Below, piece after piece: positions 42,701 through 53,717 of a DNA stretch of 64,000 nucleotides; position 1 is the stretch's first letter, and every line of letters starts with the position of its first letter. This stretch comes from Nocardioides ginsengisegetis (GTDB lineage: Bacteria; Actinomycetota; Actinomycetes; Propionibacteriales; Nocardioidaceae): NCBI RefSeq assembly GCF_014138045.1, contig NZ_JACGXA010000001.1, positions 989,501-1,053,500 on the forward strand. Reading direction: 5' to 3'. The notes under the pieces were generated by a model. It was not told where the DNA came from and searched no databases. It saw only the letters and a program-made list of their open reading frames with translations. Made by a program: the position numbers and the translations under genes.

Positions 42701-44881
42701 TCAGTCGGCCCGCCGCAACCACACCGTCGCGAGGGGAGGCACGACGACGTCGGCGTACGCCGGCTGGCCCGACCAGTCGCCGGCGACGGCCGTGACGGCG
42801 CCCATGTTGCCGACCCCGGAGCCGGTGTAGGTCTCGGCGTCGGTGTTGACGACCTCGTCCCAGCGGCCGGCGGCGGGCAGGCCGAGCCGGTAGCCCTCGT
42901 GCGGCACGGCCGCGAAGTTGGCGATGCAGACCAGGTCGGCGTCGCCGTCGCGTCCGCGACGTACGAAGGAGAAGGTGTTGCGGCCGGCGTCGTTGGCGTC
43001 GATCCACTGGAACGCCGACGGCTCGTGGTCGCGCGCCCAGAGCGCGGGGGAGGAGCGGTAGGCGGCGTTGAGGTCGCGCACGAGGGACTGCACGCCCCGG
43101 TGCTCGGGGTGGTCGAGCAGCCACCAGTCGAGCTCGCGGGCCTCGGCCCACTCCGACTCCTGGCCCATCTCGGCGCCCATGAAGAGCAGCTGCTTGCCGG
43201 GGTGCGCCCACATGAAGGCCAGGTAGGCGCGCAGGTTGGCCAGCTGCTGCCAGCGGTCGCCGGGCATCTTGCGCAGCAGGGAGCCCTTGCCGTGCACGAC
43301 CTCGTCGTGGCTGATCGGGAGCACGAAGTTCTCCGACCAGGCGTAGACGAGGGAGAACGTCATCTCGCCGTGGTGGTAGGAGCGGTGCACGGGCTGGTGT
43401 TCCATGTAGCCCAGCGAGTCGTGCATCCAGCCCATGTTCCACTTGAAGCCGAAGCCGAGGCCGTCCGCGTCCGTGGGCCGCGTGACGCCGGGCCAGGAGG
43501 TCGACTCCTCGGCGATCGTGGTCGCCCCCGGCACCCGCTTGTAGACGGTGGCGTTCATCTCCTGGAGGAACTGCACCGCCTCGAGGTTCTCGCGGCCGCC
43601 GTGGATGTTCGGCGACCACTCACCCTCCTCGCGGGAGTAGTCGAGGTAGAGCATCGAGGCCACGCCGTCGACGCGCAGCCCGTCGGCGTGGAACTCCTCC
43701 AGCCAGTAGAGCGCGTTGGCGTAGAGGAAGTTGCGGACCTCGGGGCGCCCGAAGTTGAAGATGTGGGAGCCCCACTCCTTGTGCCAGCCGCGCTGCGGGT
43801 TGGGGTCCTCGTAGAGGGGCGTCCCGTCGAAGCGGGCCAGCGCCCACTCGTCGGTGGCGAAGTGGCCCGGCACCCAGTCCAGGATCACGCCGATGCCGGC
43901 CTGGTGGAGCCGGTCGACGAGCAGGCGGAAGCCGTCGGGGTCGCCGAAGCGGGAGTCGGGCGCGAAGTACGACGTGACGTGGTAGCCCCACGACCCGCCG
44001 AAGGGGTGCTGCATGACCGGCATCAGCTCGACGTGGGTGAACCCCAGGTCGGCGAGGTACGCCGGCAGCTCCTCGGCCAGCTCGGCCCACGACTTGCCGC
44101 GGCGCCACGACGCGAGGTGCATCTCGTAGACGCTCATCGCCTCGGTCACCGGCTGCTTGCCGGCCCGCTCGCGCATCCACGCGTCGTCGCCCCACGTGTA
44201 GTGCGACTCGTAGACGACCGACGAGGTCGCCGGCGGCACCTCGGCCCAGGACGCCATCGGGTCGGCCTTCTCGCGCCACTGCCCGTCGGTGCCGAGGATC
44301 AGGAACTTGTAGCCGGCGCCGGCGCCGACGCCGGGCACGAACAGCTCCCACACGCCCGAGGTCCCGAGCTGGCGCATCGGGTGCTCGCGACCGTCCCAGT
44401 TGTTGAACGACCCCTTGAGGCGTACGCCGCGTGCCGACGGCGCCCACACGGCGAACGCCGTGCCGCTGATCCGGCCGCCGCCCGGCACGTCGTAGTGGTG
44501 CACCCGGGCGCCGAGGACCGTCCACAGCTGCTCGTGGCGACCCTCGTTGATCAGGTGCAGGTCGACCTCGCCGAGCGTCGGCAGGAACCGGTAGGGGTCG
44601 TCGACCTCGATCGGGCTGTCGCCGTAGGACACCGCCACCCGGTAGTCCGGGACGTCGGCCACGTCGAGCGTGCCGACCCAGATGCCGTCGTGCTCGTGGG
44701 CGAGCTCGGTCTCGGTGCCGCCGTGCCGGACCACGACCGAGGTCGCCAGCGGCTTGTAGACCCGGACGGTCACGCCGCCCTCGTGCGGGTGGGCGCCCAG
44801 GACGGTGTGCGGGTGCCCGTGTCCGCCCTGGACCAGGAGGTCGAGCTCGCCGGTGTCGACGGGCTTCACAGAGGTGGTCAT
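42701..44881 (-). CDS. glgB: 1,4-alpha-glucan branching enzyme
   Basis: A 726-aa GH13_9 enzyme that introduces alpha-1,6 branches into the glucan made by GlgE. An N-terminal extension and CBM48 domain come first (VLGAHPHEGGVTVRVYKP; FAVWAPSARGVRLKG). The barrel carries nucleophile Asp in GLRVDGVASMLYLDY, acid Glu in TTIAEEST, and the stabilising Asp in ISHDEVVHGKGS. Usual family length. Last gene of the glgE-treS-mak-glgB operon. Its ATG overlaps the mak stop by ATGA. Copy 2 of the double-hairpin element follows 22 nt after its stop and may end transcription. Confidence 0.97.
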   Translation of the reverse strand: MTTSVKPVDTGELDLLVQGGHGHPHTVLGAHPHEGGVTVRVYKPLATSVVVRHGGTETELAHEHDGIWVGTLDVADVPDYRVAVSYGDSPIEVDDPYRFLPTLGEVDLHLINEGRHEQLWTVLGARVHHYDVPGGGRISGTAFAVWAPSARGVRLKGSFNNWDGREHPMRQLGTSGVWELFVPGVGAGAGYKFLILGTDGQWREKADPMASWAEVPPATSSVVYESHYTWGDDAWMRERAGKQPVTEAMSVYEMHLASWRRGKSWAELAEELPAYLADLGFTHVELMPVMQHPFGGSWGYHVTSYFAPDSRFGDPDGFRLLVDRLHQAGIGVILDWVPGHFATDEWALARFDGTPLYEDPNPQRGWHKEWGSHIFNFGRPEVRNFLYANALYWLEEFHADGLRVDGVASMLYLDYSREEGEWSPNIHGGRENLEAVQFLQEMNATVYKRVPGATTIAEESTSWPGVTRPTDADGLGFGFKWNMGWMHDSLGYMEHQPVHRSYHHGEMTFSLVYAWSENFVLPISHDEVVHGKGSLLRKMPGDRWQQLANLRAYLAFMWAHPGKQLLFMGAEMGQESEWAEARELDWWLLDHPEHRGVQSLVRDLNAAYRSSPALWARDHEPSAFQWIDANDAGRNTFSFVRRGRDGDADLVCIANFAAVPHEGYRLGLPAAGRWDEVVNTDAETYTGSGVGNMGAVTAVAGDWSGQPAYADVVVPPLATVWLRRAD

Positions 44882-46286
44882 GACACTCCGATCCTTGCGA
44901 CGGCCTCGAGTGGGATCGCCACCCAGGAGGGACGGTTGCGTACTTCGTAGACGGTCTCGTAGACCGCCTTGTCGGCGACGTACGCCGCGAGCAGGACGTG
45001 CTCGTCGGCGGTCAGCTCGCGGCCGGCGTAGGCCTCGAGGAAGGTCGTGCGGTTGCGCTCGGCCCACTCCGCGGCCCGGTAGGCGCGCTGCGGGGCGTTG
45101 TCGTCGTCGGTGTTGCCCCACGTGCGCTCGACGACGCGCGGCGCGTAGTCGAACGAGCGCAGCATGCCGGCCACGTCACGCCAGGGCGAGTCGGGCAGCA
45201 CCCGCTCGGACAGCGGCTTTGCCGGCTCGCCCTCGAAGTCGACGATCTTCCAGCCGCGCACGGTGCGCAGGGTCTGGCCCAGGTGCAGGTCGCCGTGGAT
45301 GCGCTGGACGCGCACGCTCTCGAGGGCCGCGAGGTCGTCGTACGCCGCGCGCAGACGGTCGGCGTGCGGCGCCAGGCCGGGGACGACCAGCAGGGCGGCC
45401 TCGAGCCGGTCCCGCATGGCGGCGGCGAGGGCGCCGACCTGGGCGGCCGAGCGCTCCTCGGTGGGGAAGTGGTGGGCGAGGCTGGCGTGCACCTCGGCCA
45501 GGGCCTCGCCGAGCCGTGCCGACTCGCCGGCGAAGTCGCCGCCGACCTCGTCGGCGTGCAGGTCGGCCTCGGCGAAGAGGTTGCGGACGCTGGCCAGGGC
45601 CAGGTCCCAGCCGTCGGTGGCGGTCTTGAGGAACTGCTGGAGCATCGCCAGCTGCAGGACCTGGTCCGTGGGCTCGCCCTCGGTCGTGAGCGAGGGCGTG
45701 TCGAGCCAGCCGTAGAGGGCGGCCACGTGGTCGGAGCCCGCCGTGGTGAGCACCTCGTGGATGGAGATGTCCGGGTTGGCGCCGGGGGTGATCTTGCGGA
45801 ACACCTTCATCAGCGAGTCGTCGCCGAAGGCGACCGAGGAGTTGGACTGCTCGCCGGCGAACAGCGTCGAGTGGGTCTCGAGGTCCAGCTCGTGGCCGGG
45901 CAGCCGGTGGAACGCGAGCGGCCCGGACTCCGGGGGATCGGCGAAGGAGCGCAGCCAGCAGGCCATCGCCTCGCGGTCGTGCACCGCGTCGTACACGTGA
46001 CACGTGCCGAAGTCCTCGTCGTGCCACTGCCCGAGGTGGGCGTGGGCGATCCGCTCCTGCGGCTCGGCGTAGAAGGCGAGCGGGAGCTGGTAGTACTCGT
46101 CCGCCCCGCCGTCCTCGAAGGACAGCGTGACGAGGTCGATCGCGACGTGCGGCCCGTCGGCGACGTGCCCGGGCACCTCACCCAGGCGCCGGCCGCCGGT
46201 GATGGAGAAGTCGCGACCCTTGCCGCCGAACCACCGGGCCTGCGCCACGAAGGTCGTGAGCAGGTCCTGCGGCTGGTCGGTGGTCG

Positions 46287-46290
<4 letters not shown>
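44878..46290 (-). CDS. mak: Maltokinase (Mak/Pep2)
   Basis: A 470-aa kinase that makes maltose 1-phosphate from maltose and ATP, the substrate of GlgE. The N-terminal cap reads [20 protein letters not shown]. The C-terminal aminoglycoside-phosphotransferase-like fold has the catalytic loop [15 protein letters not shown] and the metal-binding [15 protein letters not shown]. Length is that of stand-alone Mak, not the TreS-Mak fusion seen in some actinobacteria. GTG at 46290 overlaps the treS stop by GTGA, implying coupled translation. Confidence 0.95.
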
Positions 46291-48001
<1,711 letters not shown>

Positions 48002-48005
<4 letters not shown>

Positions 48006-49975
48006 CGGGGGCTCCTCACGCTCAGGATGTGGGCGGGCTCGTGGGCGGGGTCGAGCCGGACGTAGTTGTGCTGGCTCCAGCCCCAGTCGGCGCCGGTGAT
48101 CTCGTCGTGGACGACGAAGGAGTCGCCCCACGCCATGCCGAGCGCGGGCAGGTCGAGGTGGACCATCGTCTCTCTGGTGCCGTGCGGGTCGAGGTTGATG
48201 ACGACGATGACGGTGTCGTCGCCGTCCTTCTTGGAGAACACCAGGACGTTCTCGTCGTCGCTGGAGTGGATCGTGACGTTGCGCAGCAGGCGCAGGGCCG
48301 GGTGCGCGCGGCGGATCTCGTTGAGGCGGGTGAGGTACGGCGACAGGGTGCGGCCCTCGGCCTCCGCCTTGTCCCAGTCGCGGATCCGGATCTGGTACTT
48401 CTCGGAGTCGAGGTACTCCTCGCTGCCCGGCTTGACCGCGACGTGCTCGTAGAGCTCGTAGCCGGCGTACACCCCCCAGCTCGGCGACCCGGTCGCCGCG
48501 AGCGCGGCGCGGATCTTGAACGCCGGCGGCCCGCCGTACTGCAGGAACGCGTGGAGGATGTCGGGGGTGTTGACGAAGAAGTTGGGCCGCATCAGGTGGG
48601 CGGTCTCGGCGGAGAGCTCGCGGAGGTAGTCCTCGATCTCCCACTTGGCGGTGCGCCAGGTGAAGTACGTGTAGCTCTGCTGGAAGCCGACGGCGCCGAG
48701 GCCGCGCATCATCGCCGGGCGGGTGAACGCCTCGGCGAGGAACAGCACGTCGGGGTCGGTGCGGCGGATCTCCTTGAGCAGCCACTCCCAGAACGCCACC
48801 GGCTTGGTGTGCGGGTTGTCGACGCGGAAGATCCGGACGCCGTGGGACATCCAGTGGCGCACGATGCGGAGCACCTCGCGGCAGATGCCGGTCGGGTCGT
48901 TGTCGAAGTTGACCGGGTAGATGTCCTGGTACTTCTTGGGCGGGTTCTCCGCGTAGGCGATGGTGCCGTCGGCGCGGGTGGTGAACCACTCGGGGTTGGT
49001 GGTCACCCAGGGGTGGTCCGGCGCCGCCTGGAGGGCCAGGTCCAGCGCGACCTCGAGACCCAGGTCGGCGGCCCGGGCGACGAACGCGTCGAAGTCCTCG
49101 AGCGTGCCGAGCGCCGGGTGGATGGCGTCGTGGCCGCCGTCCTTCGAGCCGATCGCCCACGGGGAGCCCGTGTCGTCCGGGCCGGGGGTCAGGGTGTTGT
49201 TGGGTCCCTTGCGGTTGACCTCGCCGATCGGGTGGATCGGCGGCAGGTAGATCACGTCGAAGCCCATCGCGGCCACGGCGTCGAGCCGCTTCGCCGCGGT
49301 CCGGAAGTTGCCGCTGGTGACCTTGCCGGTGACCGCGTCCTTGGTGGCGCCCTCGGAGCGCGGGAAGAACTCGTACCAGGCGGAGAACAGCGCCTTGTTG
49401 CGGTCGGCGTACGCCGGGTAGGGGCCCTCGACGGTGACCAGGTCGCGCACCGGGTGGTCGTGCAGGACGGCCACGAGCTCGGGGTCCTGGAGGGCGGCGA
49501 GCCGCGCCTCGACCGGGCGCGAGGTGTCGCCGGCGGCGGCCAGGCCGCCCTCGACGACCGAGGCCGCGTGCGTCTCCGCGGGATCGAGCCCCGCCTTCAC
49601 CCGCTCCAGCAGCAGCCGGCCCTCGGTGAACATCAGGTCGACGTCGACGCCGGCCGGGATCTTCAGCCCGGCGGCGTGCTCCCACGTCGCGATCGGGTCC
49701 GACCACGCCTGCACCTCGAAGGTCCAGGTGCCGGGGGAGTCCGGGGTCACCCACGCGCTGTAGAGGTCGGGGACCTCGGGGTCCTTCTCCATCCGCACCG
49801 GGGCGCGCCGCTGCCCGTCGGGCCCGGTCAGCACCACCTCGGCGCCCAGCTTGTCGTGTCCCTCGCGGAAGACCGTCGCGGTCACGGGGAAGGGCTCGCC
49901 CACGGTGGCCTTGGCGGACTGCCGCCCGAGGTCCACCACGGGCATGACGTTCATGACTGGGATGCGTCCGACCAT
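48002..49975 (-). CDS. glgE: Alpha-1,4-glucan:maltose-1-phosphate maltosyltransferase
   Basis: A 657-aa GH13_3 enzyme that extends alpha-glucan by two glucose units from maltose 1-phosphate. The N-terminal domain ([20 protein letters not shown]) takes part in dimerisation. The barrel shows [20 protein letters not shown], nucleophile Asp in [11 protein letters not shown], acid Glu in [10 protein letters not shown] and [14 protein letters not shown]. First gene of the operon; the other three follow through 4-nt overlaps. The 5' gap to 50029 has no strong -10. Together with TreS, Mak and GlgB it forms the complete trehalose-to-glucan route. Confidence 0.97.
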
Positions 49976-50028
49976 GTCGCCACACTTCCGAGAAAGCGGA
50001 CCCCACGCAAGCCGGAGTCCGCGGCAGA

Positions 50029-50073
50029 CCGCTGGTTGAGGTGCGAGGAGCGCCAGCGACGAGCCTCGAAACC
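50029..50073. repeat. REP-like dispersed repeat, copy C
   Basis: A 20-bp end (50029-50048) and a 13-bp end (50061-50073) are identical to the reverse complement of copy B at 12809-12854. The 12-nt centre differs. It lies between the glgE start and the M36 protease stop. Confidence 0.78.
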
Positions 50074-50083
50074 TCGGAGCCGA

Positions 50084-50118
50084 AGCAGGGCGGCGACCGT
50101 CGTGGTCACCGCCCTGCT
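50084..50118 (-). terminator. Hairpin terminator after the M36 protease gene
   Basis: Fifteen-nt arms (50084-50098 and 50104-50118) pair with one mismatch around a 5-nt loop. It lies about 55 nt past the protease stop and would insulate the glgE operon from it. Confidence 0.72.
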
Positions 50119-50128
50119 CGTCTCACTG

Positions 50129-50175
50129 GGTTTCGACGCGCTCGCGCGACTTCGTCCCTCGCGCGCCGCTGGTCA
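50129..50175. repeat. REP-like element, divergent copy D
   Basis: It starts GGTTTCGA like copy B and ends CCGCTGGTCA, with a GC-rich interior able to fold on GCGCGA/TCGCGC. It is related to copies B and C only at its ends. The stop codon of the M36 gene lies inside its right end. Confidence 0.5.
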
Positions 50176-53100
50176 GTACACCTGCAGCTCCGCCGCGTGG
50201 GCGATGGTGCCGCGGTCCGACCCGGTGGCGCAGTCGGTCGCGTTGGCCGGGTCGTTGTCCTGCTCCCCGGCGTAGCCGGCGTAGCCCGTGCACTGGTTCT
50301 CCAGGACCACGAACCGGATCGCGGCCGCCTTGGTCGGCGGCACGTCGAAGGACCGCAGCGTCAGGTCGGGCGCGACGGGCCGCGGCACGAGGGCCGGGAA
50401 CGCGTCCTTGGAGGAGGTGAAGAACCGCTTCCAGGTGGCGTTGTCCGAGGCACAGTCGGCCACGCACGCCTCGAGCGCGAACTGCCGCACCGCGGTGAAG
50501 CGCGAGCCCGAGTCGGGGTCGGCCGCGAGCGGGATGTCGGTCGCGGCGGCCGGGGCCGGGTTCAGCAGGGCGCTGACCTGGACACGGCGGACCTGGTGGA
50601 CACCACCGGCGAGGTCGACGGCGACGAAGGGGTGCGAGACGTCGACGTTGTCACTGGTGATGCCGGCCCAGTTGGTGCCCTCGGTGCCGTCGATCAGCGC
50701 GCCCGGGTTGAGCGAGCCGTCGGTGGAGCCGATCACCTTCGCGCCGCTGCCGGCGAGGTTGCGCGGCGCCTTGACGACGTACGTCGAGGTGCCGGGCCGG
50801 ACCGTCAGCGTGAAGCGCTTGAAGCCCGAGGTCTTCGAGGCGAAGACCATCCGGTAGGTGCCGGGGACGAACGAGACCTTGTTGTCGAGCTTGCTCTTGC
50901 CGAACGAGTCGGCGACGGGGGTGACCCGAGCCTCGTAGTCACCGACGAAGAGCTTGCCCGCGGACGGGGTCTTGAACGTGACGGTGCCGTTGGCCGACTT
51001 CGGCGAGGCGAAGCTGGGCTTGGGCTGGTCGGAGTCGGGGGTCGACACCGCGCCCTTGCCCATGCCGCGCTTGGCGAAGGCGTCCCACATGACCTTGAGG
51101 TCCTTGCCGTAGAAGCGCATCTTGTCGGCGGCCAGCATGGCGTCGCGGGCGTCCAGCATCGACGTCGAGCCCTGCTGCAGCAGGAACGAGTCGAAGATCA
51201 GCTGCAGCCAGCGGCGGTTGCCGGGGCACTTGTTGGGGCGCACGACGCCTTTGTTGACGCCGCCCTGGGCGCACTTGAGGTTGAGCTCGCGGTTGGTGCT
51301 GGAGTAGCCGAGCGCGTTGTACTTCTTGACCAGCGCCTGGCGCACCTCGAACTGCGTGCCGTTCCAGACCTCGCCGTCGGCGTGCACCTCCTCGCCCGGA
51401 CCGTCGAACGCGATGTCGCTGTAGTTGAGCGGGTTCTTGTCCAGCGCGTAGTCGCGGATGCCGGCCTTCTTGTTTCCGGTCGCGTAGGCGCCGATGACGT
51501 AGGGGCTGGTGCCGGTGGAGTAGTGGTGCTCGTACATGTACTCCATGGCGTCCAGGTCGCTCCACGACTCACCCATGGCGCCGCCCTGGTCGGAGGTGAG
51601 GCCCTGGTCCGGGCCGCCGACCATGCGGTTGGAGATCGCGTGGGTGTACTCGTGGCCCACGACGCTCATGTCGAGGTCGCCGTCGGTGCAGGGGGAGTAG
51701 AACGCACCGGCGATGGGCTGGAAGAGGTACTGGTTGGTGATGCCCGGGACGCCGTCCTGGAGCGCGATCTGGTTGGCGTTGTCGCGGCCGAGCGCCGACG
51801 GCTGGCCGCCGCTGAGGGCGCCCGCCTGCGCGTTGCCGGTCTCCTGGTCGCCGCCGGTGCCGCCCTTGCCGCGGTTGTCGAGCTGCAGGTTGTAGTTGCG
51901 CTCGTTGAAGCCGAGGTAGTAGGCGAAGTCGTGCATCCGGTTGTGCACCGCGAACAGGTTGGTGACCACGGCCTCGATGTCGTTGCCGCCGGGGTGCAGG
52001 TTGGTCGGGTCGCACTTGGAGTTGTTCCACGCGTCGGTGAACGGCATCGTGTAGTCACGCATCGGGCTGACCGGGGCCTGCTCGGTGCCGCCCGGGGCGA
52101 GCGGGTTCAGCCACGCCTCGTGGGTGTTGGCGTTGTTGCCGTAGGTCGTGTTGGAGCTGATGCCCTCGGTGCCGATCGTGTCCCACGGGCCGGGGGCCTG
52201 GACGTTGCGCATCGGGCCGGTCGACAGGGTGCAGCCGGTGCCGACGAACCAGCAGCCGATGACCGAGTTGCTCAGGCCGTTGTCCGAGGCGGACCAGTTC
52301 AGCTTCGGGTTGGCCGGGAAGAAGCGCCAGCGCGGCTTGAACTGCGCGTCGCCGGGGGCCGGGGCCTCCTGGTCGCTGGTGGTGACGAAGCCGGCGTACG
52401 GGCCACCGACGGTGACCGGGACGGTGGAGTCCTGGAAGGGGCAGACCTGCGCGGAGTAGATGCCCGCGGGGATGACGTCGGCGGAGTACGTCGCGGCCTC
52501 CGGGCTGGTGCCCGTGTCGCCGCTGGCGAGCACGTTGCCAGCCGGGTCGAAGATCTTCACGACGATGTCGTCGGACTCCACGACCGCCGAGGCCACGACC
52601 GCGATCTGCTTGGTCGCGTTGTCGGTGATCTCGAAGGGGTGCTTGGGGCCGCAGTCGGTGGCGGTGTACTCGCCGTTGAACTGGAAGGCGTCGCTGCTGT
52701 TGTCGACCTGGCTCTGCTGGTGCAGGATCCGGCCGGTGCGGGCGTCGACCATCGAGGTGTAGGCGAAGGCGGAGCCGCCCTTGACGTCCACGACGTTGGC
52801 CTCGAAGACCGGGCGGACCGTGCCGTCGGCGAGGGCCAGCGCGCGCAGGCGGACCTGCTGCTGCTGGGCGAAGCCGGGGACGCTCAGCCGGGTCCAGCCC
52901 GCCGAGACGGTCCGGGTGACGCCGGCGAGGTCGGCGGCGGAGAGGGTGCGGCCGACACCCGCGGCCGCCTTCACCCAGCCCTGCAGGGGCGTCAGCGTGG
53001 CGGGCAGGGGAGTCGCGGTGGTCTTGGTGATCGAGGAGGAGACGTAGGCGACGTCGTGGCGGGCGATGCCCACGGTCACCATGCTGTCCAGCGCCGGGGT

Positions 53101-53604
53101 GAGGCTGCCGAAGCGCTGGCGGAAGAGGACCGCGTCACCACCGTCGAGGGCGAGCTTCTGGTCGTTGACCAGGTCGAGGGCGTCGACCTGGGAGGCGGTC
53201 AGGCCGAACACCGCGGCGTGCGCGCGCAGCCACGCGCGGGCGCCCTGGACGGGACTGCCGGGGGCCGCACCGAGCGAGCCGTCGGCCGGCAGGATCGAGC
53301 TCGGCGTGCCGAACTGGTTCCACCGGAGGTCGATCGCGCCGAGGCCGGCGGCCGCCTGCTTCTGGGCGAGGGAGGGGAGGGCGGTCCCACGGGTGTCGAC
53401 GTCGGCCAGGGTCGGGACCGAGTCGCCGAGCGTCACGACGGAGTCGGGATCGACGTGGGAGCGGTCGGCGCTCGAGGGGGTGCCCCCGGCGGCGAGGGCG
53501 GGCAGCTGCGTGAGCCCGGGGACCAGGGTGGCGGTCAGCAGGGCCAGGGCGGCCGTCGTACGACGGCTGCGTCGCACGGTGGGACGCAGGGGGTGTCGGG
53601 TCAT
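50173..53604 (-). CDS. Secreted M36 (fungalysin-type) metalloprotease
   Basis: An 1143-aa exported zinc protease. A signal peptide spans residues 1-42 (basic MTRHPLRPTVRRSRR, hydrophobic core TAALALLTATLVPG). An FTP-type propeptide includes HAAVFGLTASQVDALDLV. The M36 domain has the zinc motif VGHEYTHAISN and the distal Glu in GESWSDLDAMEY. A PPC-like region reads SFVPGTYRMVFASKTSG, and a C-terminal discoidin/F5-8-like domain contains GALIDGTEGTNWAG and VDLAGGVHQVRRV. ATG 53604 is preferred over GTG 53613. It has no evident tie to glucan metabolism yet separates glgP from the glgE operon. Confidence 0.92.
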   Translation of the reverse strand: MTRHPLRPTVRRSRRTTAALALLTATLVPGLTQLPALAAGGTPSSADRSHVDPDSVVTLGDSVPTLADVDTRGTALPSLAQKQAAAGLGAIDLRWNQFGTPSSILPADGSLGAAPGSPVQGARAWLRAHAAVFGLTASQVDALDLVNDQKLALDGGDAVLFRQRFGSLTPALDSMVTVGIARHDVAYVSSSITKTTATPLPATLTPLQGWVKAAAGVGRTLSAADLAGVTRTVSAGWTRLSVPGFAQQQQVRLRALALADGTVRPVFEANVVDVKGGSAFAYTSMVDARTGRILHQQSQVDNSSDAFQFNGEYTATDCGPKHPFEITDNATKQIAVVASAVVESDDIVVKIFDPAGNVLASGDTGTSPEAATYSADVIPAGIYSAQVCPFQDSTVPVTVGGPYAGFVTTSDQEAPAPGDAQFKPRWRFFPANPKLNWSASDNGLSNSVIGCWFVGTGCTLSTGPMRNVQAPGPWDTIGTEGISSNTTYGNNANTHEAWLNPLAPGGTEQAPVSPMRDYTMPFTDAWNNSKCDPTNLHPGGNDIEAVVTNLFAVHNRMHDFAYYLGFNERNYNLQLDNRGKGGTGGDQETGNAQAGALSGGQPSALGRDNANQIALQDGVPGITNQYLFQPIAGAFYSPCTDGDLDMSVVGHEYTHAISNRMVGGPDQGLTSDQGGAMGESWSDLDAMEYMYEHHYSTGTSPYVIGAYATGNKKAGIRDYALDKNPLNYSDIAFDGPGEEVHADGEVWNGTQFEVRQALVKKYNALGYSSTNRELNLKCAQGGVNKGVVRPNKCPGNRRWLQLIFDSFLLQQGSTSMLDARDAMLAADKMRFYGKDLKVMWDAFAKRGMGKGAVSTPDSDQPKPSFASPKSANGTVTFKTPSAGKLFVGDYEARVTPVADSFGKSKLDNKVSFVPGTYRMVFASKTSGFKRFTLTVRPGTSTYVVKAPRNLAGSGAKVIGSTDGSLNPGALIDGTEGTNWAGITSDNVDVSHPFVAVDLAGGVHQVRRVQVSALLNPAPAAATDIPLAADPDSGSRFTAVRQFALEACVADCASDNATWKRFFTSSKDAFPALVPRPVAPDLTLRSFDVPPTKAAAIRFVVLENQCTGYAGYAGEQDNDPANATDCATGSDRGTIAHAAELQVY

Positions 53605-53681
53605 GCCGATCACAACGGCGACCCCCGGTGATCGTTATGCGTACGACGGGGCGAAACGTGATGTTCACGAAGCCCGAACGT

Positions 53682-53711
53682 CTTGGATCGTTCCAAGAAA
53701 GGCGCTACCGT
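53682..53711 (+). promoter_or_regulatory. glgP promoter with LacI-like operator
   Basis: TTGGAT (53683-53688) and TACCGT (53706-53711) are spaced by 17 bp, and the GTG start follows 6 nt later. A 16-bp palindrome, CTTGGATCGTTCCAAG (53682-53697, one mismatched pair), with the central CpG typical of LacI-family sites, covers the -35. Repression by a sugar-responsive LacI protein is inferred. Confidence 0.65.
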
Positions 53712-53717
53712 CGGCGG

